Source: Crocodylus rhombifer
Lineage: Eukaryota; Chordata; Crocodylia; Crocodylidae
NCBI GenBank assembly: GCA_038503035.1
Contig: JAVSML010021635.1
Location: 248,001 to 312,000, forward strand
Direction of reading: 5' to 3'
DNA length: 64,000 nucleotides
The notes beneath the pieces were generated by a model. It searched no databases, was not told the origin of the DNA, and was given only the letters and a program-made list of their open reading frames with translations. How positions within the stretch are numbered: position 1 is the stretch's first letter; each line of letters opens with the position of its first letter. The position numbers and the translations under genes are program-made. Shown piece by piece: positions 25,090 through 36,234 of the stretch.

Positions 25090-25339
25090 CAGTGGTAGGC
25101 AACCCCTGACATAGGTGCCAGAGCGTGGCACGGAAAGGCTTTTTGCTTGGCACGCAAAGGCTTTTTGCTTGGCACATGCGCCTTGGGGTAGATGGTGGGG
25201 AAAGGGCCGGAGCTGCACTGCCACAACAAGGATTGGCCCCCTCATGGCTCCTCCACCACCTGCCCCAGCACATCAACATCTTACAAGTCAAAGTTGCGGG
25301 TGTTTTTGGCACTCTACCCAAAAACAGTGCTGACCCCTG
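25090..25339. mobile_element. hAT-like non-autonomous transposon abutting the CR1 tail
   Basis: The left end is CAGTGGTAGGCAACCCCTGA. The reverse complement of the right end begins CAGGGGTCAGCACTG. Both fit the CAGNGGT...CAAC terminal pattern of hAT elements. The interior has repeated GGCAC words and a 22-bp direct duplication (AAAGGCTTTTTGCTTGGCAC at 25134 and again at 25156). Flanking octamers TATGAAAA and TTGTAAAA agree at five of eight positions, so a hAT-type 8-bp duplication may be present but decayed. No transposase is encoded. Confidence 0.65.
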
Positions 25340-27000
25340 TTGTAAAAGATAGGTGGTTGCATCATGACCCCTAGGGGAAGGATCTAATTCTATTGGTGTG
25401 TGTTAGGTAAAATGCACTTACCAAATTGGACTTAAGTGCATCTCTGCTACTGCTGAATCCCTGTGGGATTTACGGGGGAATTAGGGGTCAAATCCTATTC
25501 TGTTTATTTTTTACGTGCTAAGTGATTTTCTATTCCACCCTACTCATGTCCCTGAAAAACAGCTAACAAAAAAGTGGATGGATCTTCCTCTTGCTTTGTG
25601 TATTTTTGTGACTTAGTCTTAAAGGCTAAGATGATGTCAAGCTACAAGAGTAGGAAGGTTCACATTTCTTAGGGACTTGAGCAGACTGGAACAAAAAGCA
25701 TATTAGGGAATTTCTATACTCAGTGTCTAATAGGCAGATTAGGATCTAGCCCTGAGTGCTTAACTAGTCATTCCAGGACTGTTCTAGACATGGGCACCCA
25801 AAGGACTTCAAGGTCAAATGTTAAGGTCAGACCCTTCAAAGTTAGGCAGGCACTGAAGATTATTTGTATAGACCGAACTTTGGCTTCTGAATCTTGTTTT
25901 AAGTCTTATTTGGATCTGACCTAAGGTGATTATAATGTCTGAAGTGGTCTTTTATGAAGGGAGATGGTGTTGCAACTCTATTTTTTCACTGAGAGTCTTC
26001 ATGTAAAGGAGAAAGTGAAGAAAACCTTCAAATGCAAGCACAATTTCACCTCCCCACATTCTCAACTAAAAAGACCCAGGAAGATAGTTGAGATTCCAGG
26101 TCACACAAGTAGGTGTGACCAGATAGCCATAGCCAAGGGAGACAAACCAGTATGACTTCCTTATTGTGCAATGACTAATAAAAGTAACTTCTGCGGAACG
26201 TGAAACCAAGCCTCTATTTCTTGCTACGAGTACTTGTGAATAGCCACGTCCTTGCTTAATTTCCTCCTTCAAGTACTAAGACAGACTCCTTACAGCATTT
26301 CAGCCCCAAAATGGAGTGAAATGATTTTTCCTGCATGGAAATAGTGAAGGCAAAGTAAATGCTAAAGCCCCCTTTCTTGGTTTGTCAAAGCTAAGGAATT
26401 TGTCATACCAATTTTACTATTAATTTTGGAAGTAGGTAGAGCATAGCATTTACTAAATTAGATTGCATGTGTGTGTGTGTGTTTGCAAAACATAACTTAA
26501 ATGAGTGCTCAAGGGACTGACAAATCAGTTTCTTCACAGAGAAAAGAAGTTTGTTACAGTGATTAATGCTCTTTTAGGACTCCAGAGAGTGTGATGAAAT
26601 TCCTTGTTTTGACACAGCTTCTCTGTATGCCTGAGCAAGTCAAAGAAGTTTTATGTGCCTGGTCTTCTACACCCTTCCTTTCTCCCCTTCACCCAAATAA
26701 GGATAATACTTGCTTCTTCCTCTCTCTGTCTTCTGTGTAATAAGCATCTAAAGTCTAAAGGTAGGCACACAAGTGGCCTTTAGAGACACTTACAGGGATT
26801 TTAGAGTCTTCTGTCTGCTTCCCAAGTCGACTTGCTCTTGGGACGATGCTCAAAAAGCGTCTGCTACAACCATTTATACTCTGTTCTGGTTCTATTCCAC
26901 TTAGGAAGGCATGTAACTCTGTAAGTCTTCCAAACAACAGGCAGTAGAGAACCACGGCTACTGACTGACCTTGGAAGACATTCCCATATCTTAGCCAGTA
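25340..27000. other. Intergenic sequence without recognisable gene
   Basis: AT-rich sequence with a short (GT)n tract at 26465-26481. Open frames are short and domain-free. No transposon was identified with confidence. Confidence 0.5.
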
Positions 27001-27400
27001 ACCTAGTTCTTAGGACCTTCGGCCAGGAAGTGAGACTAAGTTTCTAGACTTCTTGCCCTTACCCAGAGAAGTTTAAACCTGTACCTCCCACTTCCCAGGA
27101 AAGAGCCTTAACCACCTGGCCATGAGCTAAACAGGGCCAAGCCTTCCCTCAGTTCCCACTGAGGCTGGCCCATTGTGGCAGGCAGGGAGAGGGGGCAGTA
27201 TGGAGGTATATAAGGCCAAGAAAGCAAATCAGAGGGAATCTGGCTCAGAGAAAAGGGACCACATGGCTGGGGGAGGGTCTTGGATTCTGGTCCCTGCTCC
27301 AGTCCTCACTGTTGTTTCTGCATTTTATATCCAATACTCATTGTATAAAGCAAGCACTTGGCTGCCTACAGGCAGCTAGATTTGGGTTTCTGTCTCTCTC
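27000..27400. repeat. Interspersed repeat, copy 3 of the family at 4530 plus a unit shared with 28.8 kb
   Basis: Bases 27085-27125 match the repeat ends at 4750 and 23625. Bases 27210-27265 (AGGCCAAGAAAGCAAATCAG, then GGGAATCTGGCTCAG) match 28814-28858 (GGGCCAAGAATGCAAGTCAG, then GGGAACCTGGCTCAG). These are therefore two copies of one repeat about 1.6 kb apart in the same orientation. The class is unknown. Confidence 0.5.
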
Positions 27401-28689
27401 TTTGGTGTGCTTAAGAATATAGACGACTGGTAGGGGATGCATGGGGGTGCATGTGCCCCCCAGATAGCCAACACTGATGCTGTTGGTAGGGCTGGTGCAC
27501 CATCAGCGGCTTCCCAGATGCAAGAGGCACCAGTCACTCATGCTTAAGAAGACAGGCATAAGGAGGCTCTCACCTCACCTCAGGCTGCAAAAGGCAGTTC
27601 TGTGGGGAAGGGCCACCTTGTGAGGGTGGTCTCTGGGGGAGGTTTCACTTTAGTTGCAACTGATGAGGAAAAAAAACCCAGAAGTTAAAATTTTGTTGAA
27701 ACTATAACCAGGTGTGAAAGGGGGCCAGGAGACATGAAAAGTGAAAATTTGCCTTCTTAATAAGCCGTTACAAATTAGATGAGTGTTGGGGAGTGGGGGG
27801 AGCGTGGTGCTTACAGTCATTTAGAGAACTACTTCTTCATGTGACCCAAGAGCTGCAGAACGCGACTCCTTTTCTAACCTATATTGCAGCAATTAGTGCA
27901 CAGCTATAGCTGTGGGTGTTACGTATTTTCTACTTTACTGGTAAGTTTCAATTTGATTCTTTTTCAGAGAGATGTGGGGACATTTTGTACGTGTCTTAAT
28001 CACTTCTGAACACAAATAGCATGACTTCATCATGCTACCTACTGACACGGCAAACAGAGAAAATTCTCTTTATACATAGAGCATAAAAGTGAATGAAGAA
28101 GCAAGCAAACTGTTTCTCTCACCTCCCTACCCCTTAGGGAATAAAACTTGTACACTTACCAATGCTTAAAAAGGTCTTCTCTCGAATTCCTTCATATGGT
28201 AGCTGAAATCTTGCCCTGAGAATTTTAAACTACATTGCAGCACTTCAAGGCTTCCTGCTCTGTGTTTGCATTTGGGAAGAAGAGTCTAAACATGTGGCCA
28301 TTCAGCAATGATCGACTGGGAAGGAAGAGCTCTTTTGCACAGCCAAAAAAAAAAAAAAGAGACCATCAAGGGTGTGGCAGTAATCACATTACTACTAGCC
28401 ACCACTACTTCTGGCTGCTGGGGAAGGTCTTTCTTTCCATCATATAAGGGAGTTCGAAATGCATCATTACAGCTTCACACCATGATTCTTCTGAGCCCGA
28501 GGGTGTTGGTGTTTGGCCTGCTGTCCTCCAACTTGTTTGCTGCAATTGGGGTTTGAAAATAGTGCAGTGTCTTAGATCCCACTTCATGATGCAAAACATG
28601 GTAGATTACTAGATTCAAGCAGTACAGGGGGAAAGGGGAGAACCACTTCTTATTCCATCATTTGTAGATCTATGCTCTGCTGGGCATTT

Positions 28690-28960
28690 TAGTCCTTGGT
28701 GGTTAGGACTCTAATCCACAGAGTAAGAAGAACTAAGCCTTTAACCCCACCCCACCCCCTCCCTCCACCTCACTGCAGTTGGCTCACTGGAGTTGGGGGA
28801 AAGATATGTAGGGCCAAGAATGCAAGTCAGAGGGAACCTGGCTCAGTGAGAAGGGGAGCTGCCTGGAAGATAGGGGTTTTGATGGCTACTCTTTGGTGGT
28901 GTTTTGTTGGCCTAATGAAAAATCTCACTGTAGTCTGCTCCAAGCCTATGGTAAAGCAAG
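28690..28960. repeat. Second copy of the repeat at 27.0-27.4 kb
   Basis: It shares the GGGCCAAGAATGCAAGTCAG and AACCTGGCTCAG words with the 27.2 kb copy, in the same order and spacing. A C-rich stretch (CCCCACCCCACCCCCTCCCT) precedes it. No coding potential. Confidence 0.5.
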
Positions 28961-29642
28961 TTAGGTATTTTCATCTCCTTTCTAGAATAAGAAACAGGCA
29001 AATTTATAACTTTAAGTCATAACCTTTAATCAAATTGAGAGGGTTCCCCTGGAAACAGCATTGCATCGGAGGCACTCAACATGGTACCATTTCTGTTGGT
29101 AAGACAAGATAAGGACTTATGCAACAGGTACCTCCACATCCCCTTCTGAGAGGCAAGTTGCACTCTGGGTGTTAGTCTCTAGTAGGCCTGGGACTCAGGA
29201 GATTACAAAAACTGAAGTTGGGTCTGGCCCTGACAAGGAGATTTCAGTAGAGAGGAAGAGCCCTGGCATATGGTTTTACAACTTTTAGGGCATGAGAGGC
29301 AATTGCCAGCCACTTGCTTGGGGACTGCACAATGCTTCTTTTATTGGGCATGTTCCTGGTGTCTCCAGGTGACACATTCCCCATTGCACAGAGGACTCAG
29401 TATATGGGGGGGCGTCTGTTTGGCCCCACCTCTATTTAAAAAAAACAACACCTACATCACTGCTTCACAGCCTTCCTACAGCCCCCTACTTATCTGGTCT
29501 ACACATCTGAGCAACCCCCAGCTGTACATTACTCACAATTAGACCCTGGCCCATGTTGTTTGCTCTTCTCTCCTCCTTAGAAGAGGATTGTGTGTGTATG
29601 GAAGTGCCTAGGTTTTTCTTTTTTTTTTTAAATGCACTCAGA

Positions 29643-30106
29643 GGCCACATCCAGATGAATGCAGCCATGTGGTATGTGGCGCTGCAGATGTATCTGGGCC
29701 ACATACTATACATTACATTGTTCTCTGTGCTGCAAGGAAGTTGTGCAGAGGAGTTTTTTGGCCTGGATATCCAGGGGTCAAAAAAACTCACTGAGAATAA
29801 AAGTGGAGCTGTGCACACAGTGGCAGTATGCACTGCCTGAATCCAGAGCCTGGCCGCTTGGAGCCACACTCTGCAGTAAGACAAGCTCTGTGTGGCAGAA
29901 TCGCTGCTGCAGCATCTCTGGGAAGCCCCCAGGACCCTTGGCAAAGCCCAGTGCTGGCCCCAGCCTTTCCTACCTCACCTGGGGTAACTTGCCACATGCC
30001 AGTGCACAGGTGGCACAGGCATTCCCCAGGGACAACTAGTGGCAGCACAAGGTGCAGTGCCCTGGATTGTCCCCAAGGAACCAAACATCCATTCGTGTCT
30101 GGATGC
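29643..30106 (-). mobile_element. Non-autonomous DNA transposon, inverted relative of the element at 37.4 kb
   Basis: Read on the + strand it begins GGCCACATCCAGATGAATGC and TGTGGTATGTGGCGC and later contains GGGGTCAAAAAAAC. The reverse complement of the element at 37428-37742 begins GGGCACATCCAGATGAGTGG, then TGTGGTATGTGGTGCC, and later has GGGGTCAAAAAAA. The order and spacing of shared blocks show they are the same family in opposite orientations. The far end (CATTCGTGTCTGGATGC) is a weak inverted match to the start. The open frames across it on both strands are GC-rich shadows. Confidence 0.6.
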
Positions 30107-30741
30107 AACTACAGTGTTTATGTTAGAGAGGGCCAGATCAAAGAGTAGACTATCAGTTAGACAAAAAGGCAGGGTGGTTTGTGATGCTCCTTTGTTTCTG
30201 TGGGAGTTTGTCCCACAGGTTCAAAACAGCCCTCAAGAAAGCACTGTTTGCTGCAAAGAGGATTTCTCACTTGAAACAAAGGGGGAAAGATTTACAGTGA
30301 AAGAACTCAACACTGGCCTTACGCCCATCTGCAGTTCCATTAACTTCAGTGCATTTGAAGTGTTGTGCAGAACAAAGGCTGAAAGTCGCTATTTAAAGAT
30401 GCTGAAAATATGGCAGAAATTTCATCCAGAGGCTGCACCGATCTGAAGGATTTTAACTAAAATCTTCAGGGATTTAGCTTCCCTTACCCTTGCTAGCTTA
30501 CTATTGCTCTTTAATGCCATGGAGTGCAATAAGCCAAAACGCCTGCTAGAGAAATATGTTCCTATTTCTCAAAAACATGATCTACATATAAATAAAAATC
30601 AACAACTAGCAGCAATATGCAGATAAACTTCCTCCTTCAGAAGTGAGTGAGGTTGCCTCTGCCCAGCATTCGGGAATAGATGTTTTGCTGCACAGTCACA
30701 TTTGTTGCTTGTACCTCAGGGTCAATCCTGGGAAACTGTAG

Positions 30742-31479
30742 CAGTGGTGTCCAACCTTTTAAAGTGGGAGATCACTTTTTGAGTTAAAAAGCAACCAAAA
30801 ATCTACTGTGCACCACCCCCTCTTCACCCTCTGCAGGTCAGACTGTGGGGAGGGAAAGGGGGAGCAGATTGATGCCGAGGGAGAAAAAATTATTTGGGGC
30901 ACGCCCCTCCAGCAGGTAAGTCTGTGGGGGAAGGAGAAAGGGATGTGCAGGAGGGATGGGGCAGATCGAGGCCCATGAGGGAGGAAGCAGGTCACAGGCA
31001 GAAGCAGGGGCTGGGGGAGTGAGGCCCTGGCCGGGCCAGATGATGGGCCAAGCAGAGGCCTGGGGAGCACGTGCTATGGGAGGGGCAGGCCCTGAACAGC
31101 TGGAGCAGGGCATGGGGTGGAGTTGTGAGAAGCTTGTCTGGGGTGCACAGAGAGGGGGGGCATGCAGCCCAGGAAGGGCAGGCAGCCTCCACCAAGCACA
31201 GATGGAGGTGCACATGTCCCTCAGGAGGGCCCCCCCAAACAAGCCGCCCACCTAGCCAGGGCCCCACTCACCTTACCCCTGCTCTTGCCTCTACCGCACT
31301 CTGTCCCTCACCATGGGAGCCTCAATCTAGACCCCGCCCCTTCCCTCCTCCATGGACTGACCTGCTGGACTGGGGGAGGCACACATGCAGCTGCGCACTT
31401 AGCCTCCCCAGCCTCAGATCTACTGCAAGAGGTTTTACAATCAACTAGTCGATCGCAATCAACCAGTTGGTGACCACTG
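30742..31479. mobile_element. hAT-like non-autonomous element with GC-rich interior
   Basis: The left end is CAGTGGTGTCCAACCTTTTA. The right end reads AACCAGTTGGTGACCACTG, whose reverse complement starts CAGTGGTCACCAACTGG, so both ends fit the hAT pattern. The interior is strongly GC-rich, with G-runs (30849-30872), and encodes no transposase. Several long frames on both strands (for example 30838-31251 minus and 31071-31448 plus) are compositional. The 8-bp flanks agree only partly. Confidence 0.6.
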
Positions 31480-31531
31480 GTATAGCATTCACTTACTGTA
31501 TAAAGCCCTCCTCCTCTCCTATAACATATAC

Positions 31532-31870
31532 CAGGAGTGTCAAAATTTGCAGGCTAGATCTGGCCCATGGAGCCCTATCATTCCACCCATGGCCTATGAG
31601 TCTTGGATGGGACTGGCACTCTCCATGCGGTATGAGCCAGACCAGCCCTATGTACTACATACCGTGCTAGTCTAGCATGTGCTGCACTCCTGTGTGTGGC
31701 ATATGGGGCTGGGATGCTGGAAGCAACCTATAGGGCCAGGACATGCTGCATGTAGCATGCAGAGCTGGTCCAGGCCTCCCCTAAACACAGGCCAGGTACA
31801 GACGTTATGCTTTTACCAGTGTAAGTGGTCAAAAACCAAGCTATATCCATAACACAACAGAAGTTTGACA
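31532..31870. mobile_element. Decayed hAT-like element (right boundary uncertain)
   Basis: The left end CAGGAGTGTCAAAATTTGCA is followed by GGCTAGATCTGGCCCATGG. This resembles the CAGGGGTGTCAAA...GGCCCG start of many vertebrate hAT elements. A possible right terminus is TTTGACAC near 31862-31869. No ORF. Confidence 0.4.
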
Positions 31871-34800
31871 CACATAGACTGGTTTAGAAAATGGCAGAAC
31901 CTGGTCTAAGATTTTCTCCCCCATGAGAGTGTGAATATGTGTTCTGTTTGCTACTGATCTAAACTACACCACTTACAGAAAAATCATGTAACTTGGATCA
32001 ATTACACCTTGGGCTTTTTGAATGGCTATACCTAGCCACAGTGCCCGTGATAGACAGGTTCACCCACTGGATCCAATGAATGGAGCTGATCCAGACCCAT
32101 GTCACTCATTGGAACCACAGGGCTACATGAATTTGGCACACACAATCTAGCCTGGTCTTTGTATGTAGTACCAGAGCACTTAAGAAATATACTGGAACTG
32201 AAGCACATAACCCAACCATTTGTTAGGGCAGAAATGTTCTTGTTTTGCAGATAAAGGAACTAAGGAAGGGCTTTTTAAGAGAACCTAAAGATTTAGGCAC
32301 CCCACACACTTTTAAATTGTGTGTTGTATACTGAATACTCCTTGTCTCATTTGTCAATCCAAGCTTAAATTGCTTGCCTAAATTCGCACAAGAGTCTGTA
32401 GAAAAAGCTGCTTCAAATTAAACATATATGTCCCAAGTTTCAGTCTGGAGGTGACACTAACAGGACTTCCCTGCTTTCTGCATACTGCCAGGTTCTAGAC
32501 ATAGGCTGCATGGTTAATATCATGAGGACGGTGTCACTGTAAACGGTAGTGAAGATGACCTCATGCCATGCCCCATGCCACAAAGCACAGTCCAGATTTG
32601 AATTTCCCAGAAGTTTAAGATTTTTAGTCAGGCCTGTCTCTAATTCCTATTTTCCCCTAACCTAAATATGAGTGTAGTACCACACTGCCTGTATTAGAGT
32701 GCACCTGAATTTAAATTTTCAGGATACTGGAGACTCAGGGCTTATACAATGCCTTGTCCTTCCATTCATGCCCTGACAAAATAAGCTGCTTCAGCATGCT
32801 CCTGTGAGAGACTAGCAATTATGCAAAGTAGACAGCTCAGAGTAGCCCAGCCTTTACGCTCCAGAGCTACATTCAGGCTCTTTATCTCAGGAAAGCCCAA
32901 AAGTTGCACCTGTGATGGAAAGGGAGATGCTCAGGTCTGCTCTGAGGCATTTGGGCCTACTCTCAAGTCATCTAATTGCTCTGAGGAGTGTGGGCATGGC
33001 TTATTATGTTGGCAGTGGACCATAGGTTGGGAATAAAGCCATATAGACAATACACTTACAGCCTTAAATAGTTTATATGGAGTTTCACTAACTTTAATCA
33101 AGACAGGAATCTTATGGATAAACCAGAAGAAAAAGGAATAAAAAGTGCTGAGTTGTTTTCTGGGCCACCCCACGTCAGTCAGCCTCCCCATGTATCACTG
33201 TAGTCAACTGCAGAATGAATTGTGCTGCAAAACTAAAATAGCATTCCTACTGTGCTTAGAAACCCTGTGCTACAGTGCTATATGTAATGAAAAAAAGTTT
33301 TCTTGCCTGTTGAAAAATGAGAGTATTATCAATCATTAAGTATTTGTATTATCTTAACATCTAGGCGCTCTAGTTCTAGGCTGTGTTAGGCAGAATGCAG
33401 CTACAGGCCAAAGAGTTTCCTATCTACATATAAGTACTGAAAAAAATATTGATTGTGTGTAGAGATTGCATTTCAGTTTTCTCTCCTCATTTTCCCACAA
33501 AGGGACTACTTATGGGAGCAAAGGATGCACAGTGATCTTGCCTGTCTTAACTGCTTTGAGCTGCAGTTTTGTAGCACGAGTGATATAAATCCACATCATG
33601 TGGATTAATTTTTAGTCAGATACAAACTTACCAAACACTCTTTTTCTGTTTTTCTTTTTAGGCTTTTCTTGTGGTATTTGCCCACATCTAGTTAGGAGTC
33701 AGGCCAACCGTACTGAGGCAGCCAAAGAGCTATCTTTGCTTTTTCAGAAACTAATAATCTGTGGAGAACTGTTTCCTTTTCTGCAAATAAGACAACCTTT
33801 TACCACTTAGACTGCATGCAAATAACTTCTGCACAAGTTTAACTACTTTACCAGTTAAACACAGATGGAATATTAACAGGAGTTCAATTTAAAAAAAAAA
33901 GAAGTGCAAGCCGACTAATGAAAAATATCCCAAGAATTTTCTGAAGCATTTACCTTTCAATGATAATAGTAACAAACAGAAATTTTCAGAGATTTATAGT
34001 TTCATGGGATTAAATTAGTAGTTTTCATCTTTGATTCTGACTCTAACCTACATGTGGGTTCCAGGCTGAAACTGACATTACCCAAAGAAAAGCATTTGAT
34101 ATCTTTTCATATAAACTACAGCTGGTCAACAACTCATCCCAGATTTAAACAGTATACTATCTCTCATCTGTTGCCAGAAATATTACACACTATTAAATGG
34201 CTGGGCCCCCAGAAAGTGTGCTAAAACGAAATGGGCCATCACTTCACATAGCATAAAAGAAAATCAGGATTGGACTGGACATTCATCTCTAGGTATCTGA
34301 TGCAAATCTTGTTACAATCTCACACTAACATCAGTACTTCACAGGCATACACAGTGCTAAAGGAACATTATTAAGGTTGCAAAGTCAAGTACTTAAAAGT
34401 TAGAAAATGACAGACCTAAGCTTGCCTGGGTGGATCCATTACAAACATGACTGCATGTTATTTTTTCCCTTGTAGAACCTGGGCTTCATTCAGTGCAGTG
34501 AATGTTGCTCACTTAGCAAACAATTTTCAATTTTGTTTTTGTTTTTTAATGTTTAGTGTGGAGCTCTAGGCCTTTGTCACGACCTGCTAGTCAGAGTCTG
34601 CTCCAAAGACAGAATTCTTAACTTTACTTACAGTATTTGCTATGGTGCTCAGTGCCAGTATCTGAGTGTCCCACAAACATTAATTTATTTATTTTTATAA
34701 CACCCATGAAGATGAGGGTTTTTTTTTATCTCAGTTTCCAGAGTGGGAACTGAAGCACAAAGAGAAAGGTCAATTATCCATGAATTTGGTATCTTCTATT

Positions 34801-35206
34801 TGGAGCCCCCAGGACCTAATTTTTCAGTGTACTTAGCATTGTATATCACTTTCTATTATATGATCATAGAACAGCCCCTTTAACTTCAGCTCCATCTGTG
34901 AGTATTCAGCATTTCTGTAAATCATAGAATTAGCTGATGGAGGGGATCTCAAGGGCCACCTAGCACAACCCTCTGCACAAATGCAGAGTTCACAGTTCTT
35001 AAGCTGTCCCAGGTAGATGCCTGTCAGATACCAGGGTCTCAAGCTAAACAAAATTCAGTTCTCCAGAGCAGAGTCCCACCGCCTTAACCTCTCTTCCTAA
35101 AGTCCCTTCCTCATTCATTGCATGCTTTCCAAAAGCAATAATAGGGGTACTAGAAACTTCAGTCTTCTGTATGTAGCCCTGATTTATCTCTACAATAGGT
35201 CTATAT
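31870..35206. other. Intergenic sequence without recognisable gene
   Basis: I see AT-rich sequence with short domain-free frames. A short GATGGAGGGGATCTCAAGGG segment at 34936 resembles the 3' tails of CR1 elements, but it is too short to assign. Confidence 0.45.
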
Positions 35207-35368
35207 CAGGGGTAGGCAAAATGTGGCCCGTGGGCCAGATGCAGCATGCTAGGCCATTCTATCCAGCCCGTGGGGCCCCTAAAAAATTTAGTAAATTAAT
35301 ATTTGTCTGCCCCTGGCTGCCTGTCATACAGCCCTCGATGGCTTGCCCAAAATAATTGCCCGCCCCTG
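35207..35368. mobile_element. hAT MITE with perfect 8-bp target-site duplication
   Basis: The element is 162 bp. The left terminus is CAGGGGTAGGCAA; the right terminus TTGCCCGCCCCTG is its inverted repeat with two mismatches. It is flanked by GTCTATAT at 35199-35206 and GTCTATAT at 35369-35376, an exact 8-bp direct repeat, the hallmark of hAT transposition. The interior contains the phrases TGTGGCCCGTGGGCCAGATG and CAGCCCGTGGGGCCCC. No coding capacity, so it was mobilised in trans. The intact duplication suggests that it is among the younger DNA transposons in the window. Confidence 0.92.
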
Positions 35369-35607
35369 GTCTATATCCTAAACACTGATCAAGTCAGAGG
35401 GCCATGTAATGTGTATGGACCACCTCATTCTAAAACACACAAGGTAGCAAATCAAACTTTATTTCTGGTGTTTCCTAATATAGAACCAGTTGAATTTTAT
35501 CATCCAAGTGATGTATTTTAACATATTTTTGTGTGCACTTACCTAGCATTTTTTTTCAATCAGAGGCTAGTGAAACAAATTCCCCCATCTAGCTTGGAGC
35601 CTTTACA

Positions 35608-35800
35608 GCACTGTTTCTTAACGTTTTTAGATTTAAGTTACCCATTAACAGACGTGAGGCATCCCTCCATAACCTTGAATTTAGTGGCACCCCATTTCAA
35701 AAACTAACTTACTAAAAATTATAGTGCTTACCTCCTTGCAGAGGGGCTGGACAGTAGGGGCAGGAGATTGGCCAGGCAAGGACTGAGCCTGGGCCTCCAC
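35608..35800. mobile_element. Remnant of a hAT-like element (left end only)
   Basis: CAGCACTGTTTCTTAACGTT followed by a TTACCCATTAACAGACGTGA segment and a GTGGCACCCCATTTCAAAAA segment looks like the left end of an old hAT element. I did not find the matching right terminus, so the extent is a guess. Confidence 0.35.
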
Positions 35801-36234
35801 ATATCTGCTTCTTTCTTCACACCTCTACCCTTCAAAGGATCTCTTGGCAAGTGAACAGGGAGAGCAAACAGGGCAATTTACAAGCAGTTTGCACATCAGT
35901 CCTCAGGTCAGTTTGCCACCCTCCTCTTTGAAGGGGAACCTTCAAGACCTTTTTAATTCAGAACAACTAACCTAGTTGTGTAGCTGAAGTAGCTAAAACT
36001 TAGCTACTACATCCATGCTTAAGTCCTTTGTTTAATACTTTAGCTGTAATTAGGACAGGGTAAGGCTAAACAGAAGGTCCATCCATAAGTCCAAAGTTTC
36101 TAGTCTAAGGAAACTCATAAATCAAAACCTTAAAAGAGGAAAGTAAGTTTTAACACTTAAAAAATGCAAGTAGAAGTCCAGCAGCAGGGCTACCCAGTTT
36201 ATTGTATTGAGTCTAGCATGTATGATATGTGTGC

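Noticed and set aside
29486..31448. Overlapping ORFs of 100-150 codons at 29.5-31.4 kb as genes
   Set aside because: They lie within two non-autonomous DNA transposons, overlap on both strands and have no domains.
30734..31487. 8-bp duplication around the hAT-like element at 30742-31479
   Set aside because: The flanks AACTGTAG and GTATAGCA agree only if shifted and then at six of eight positions; too weak to claim.
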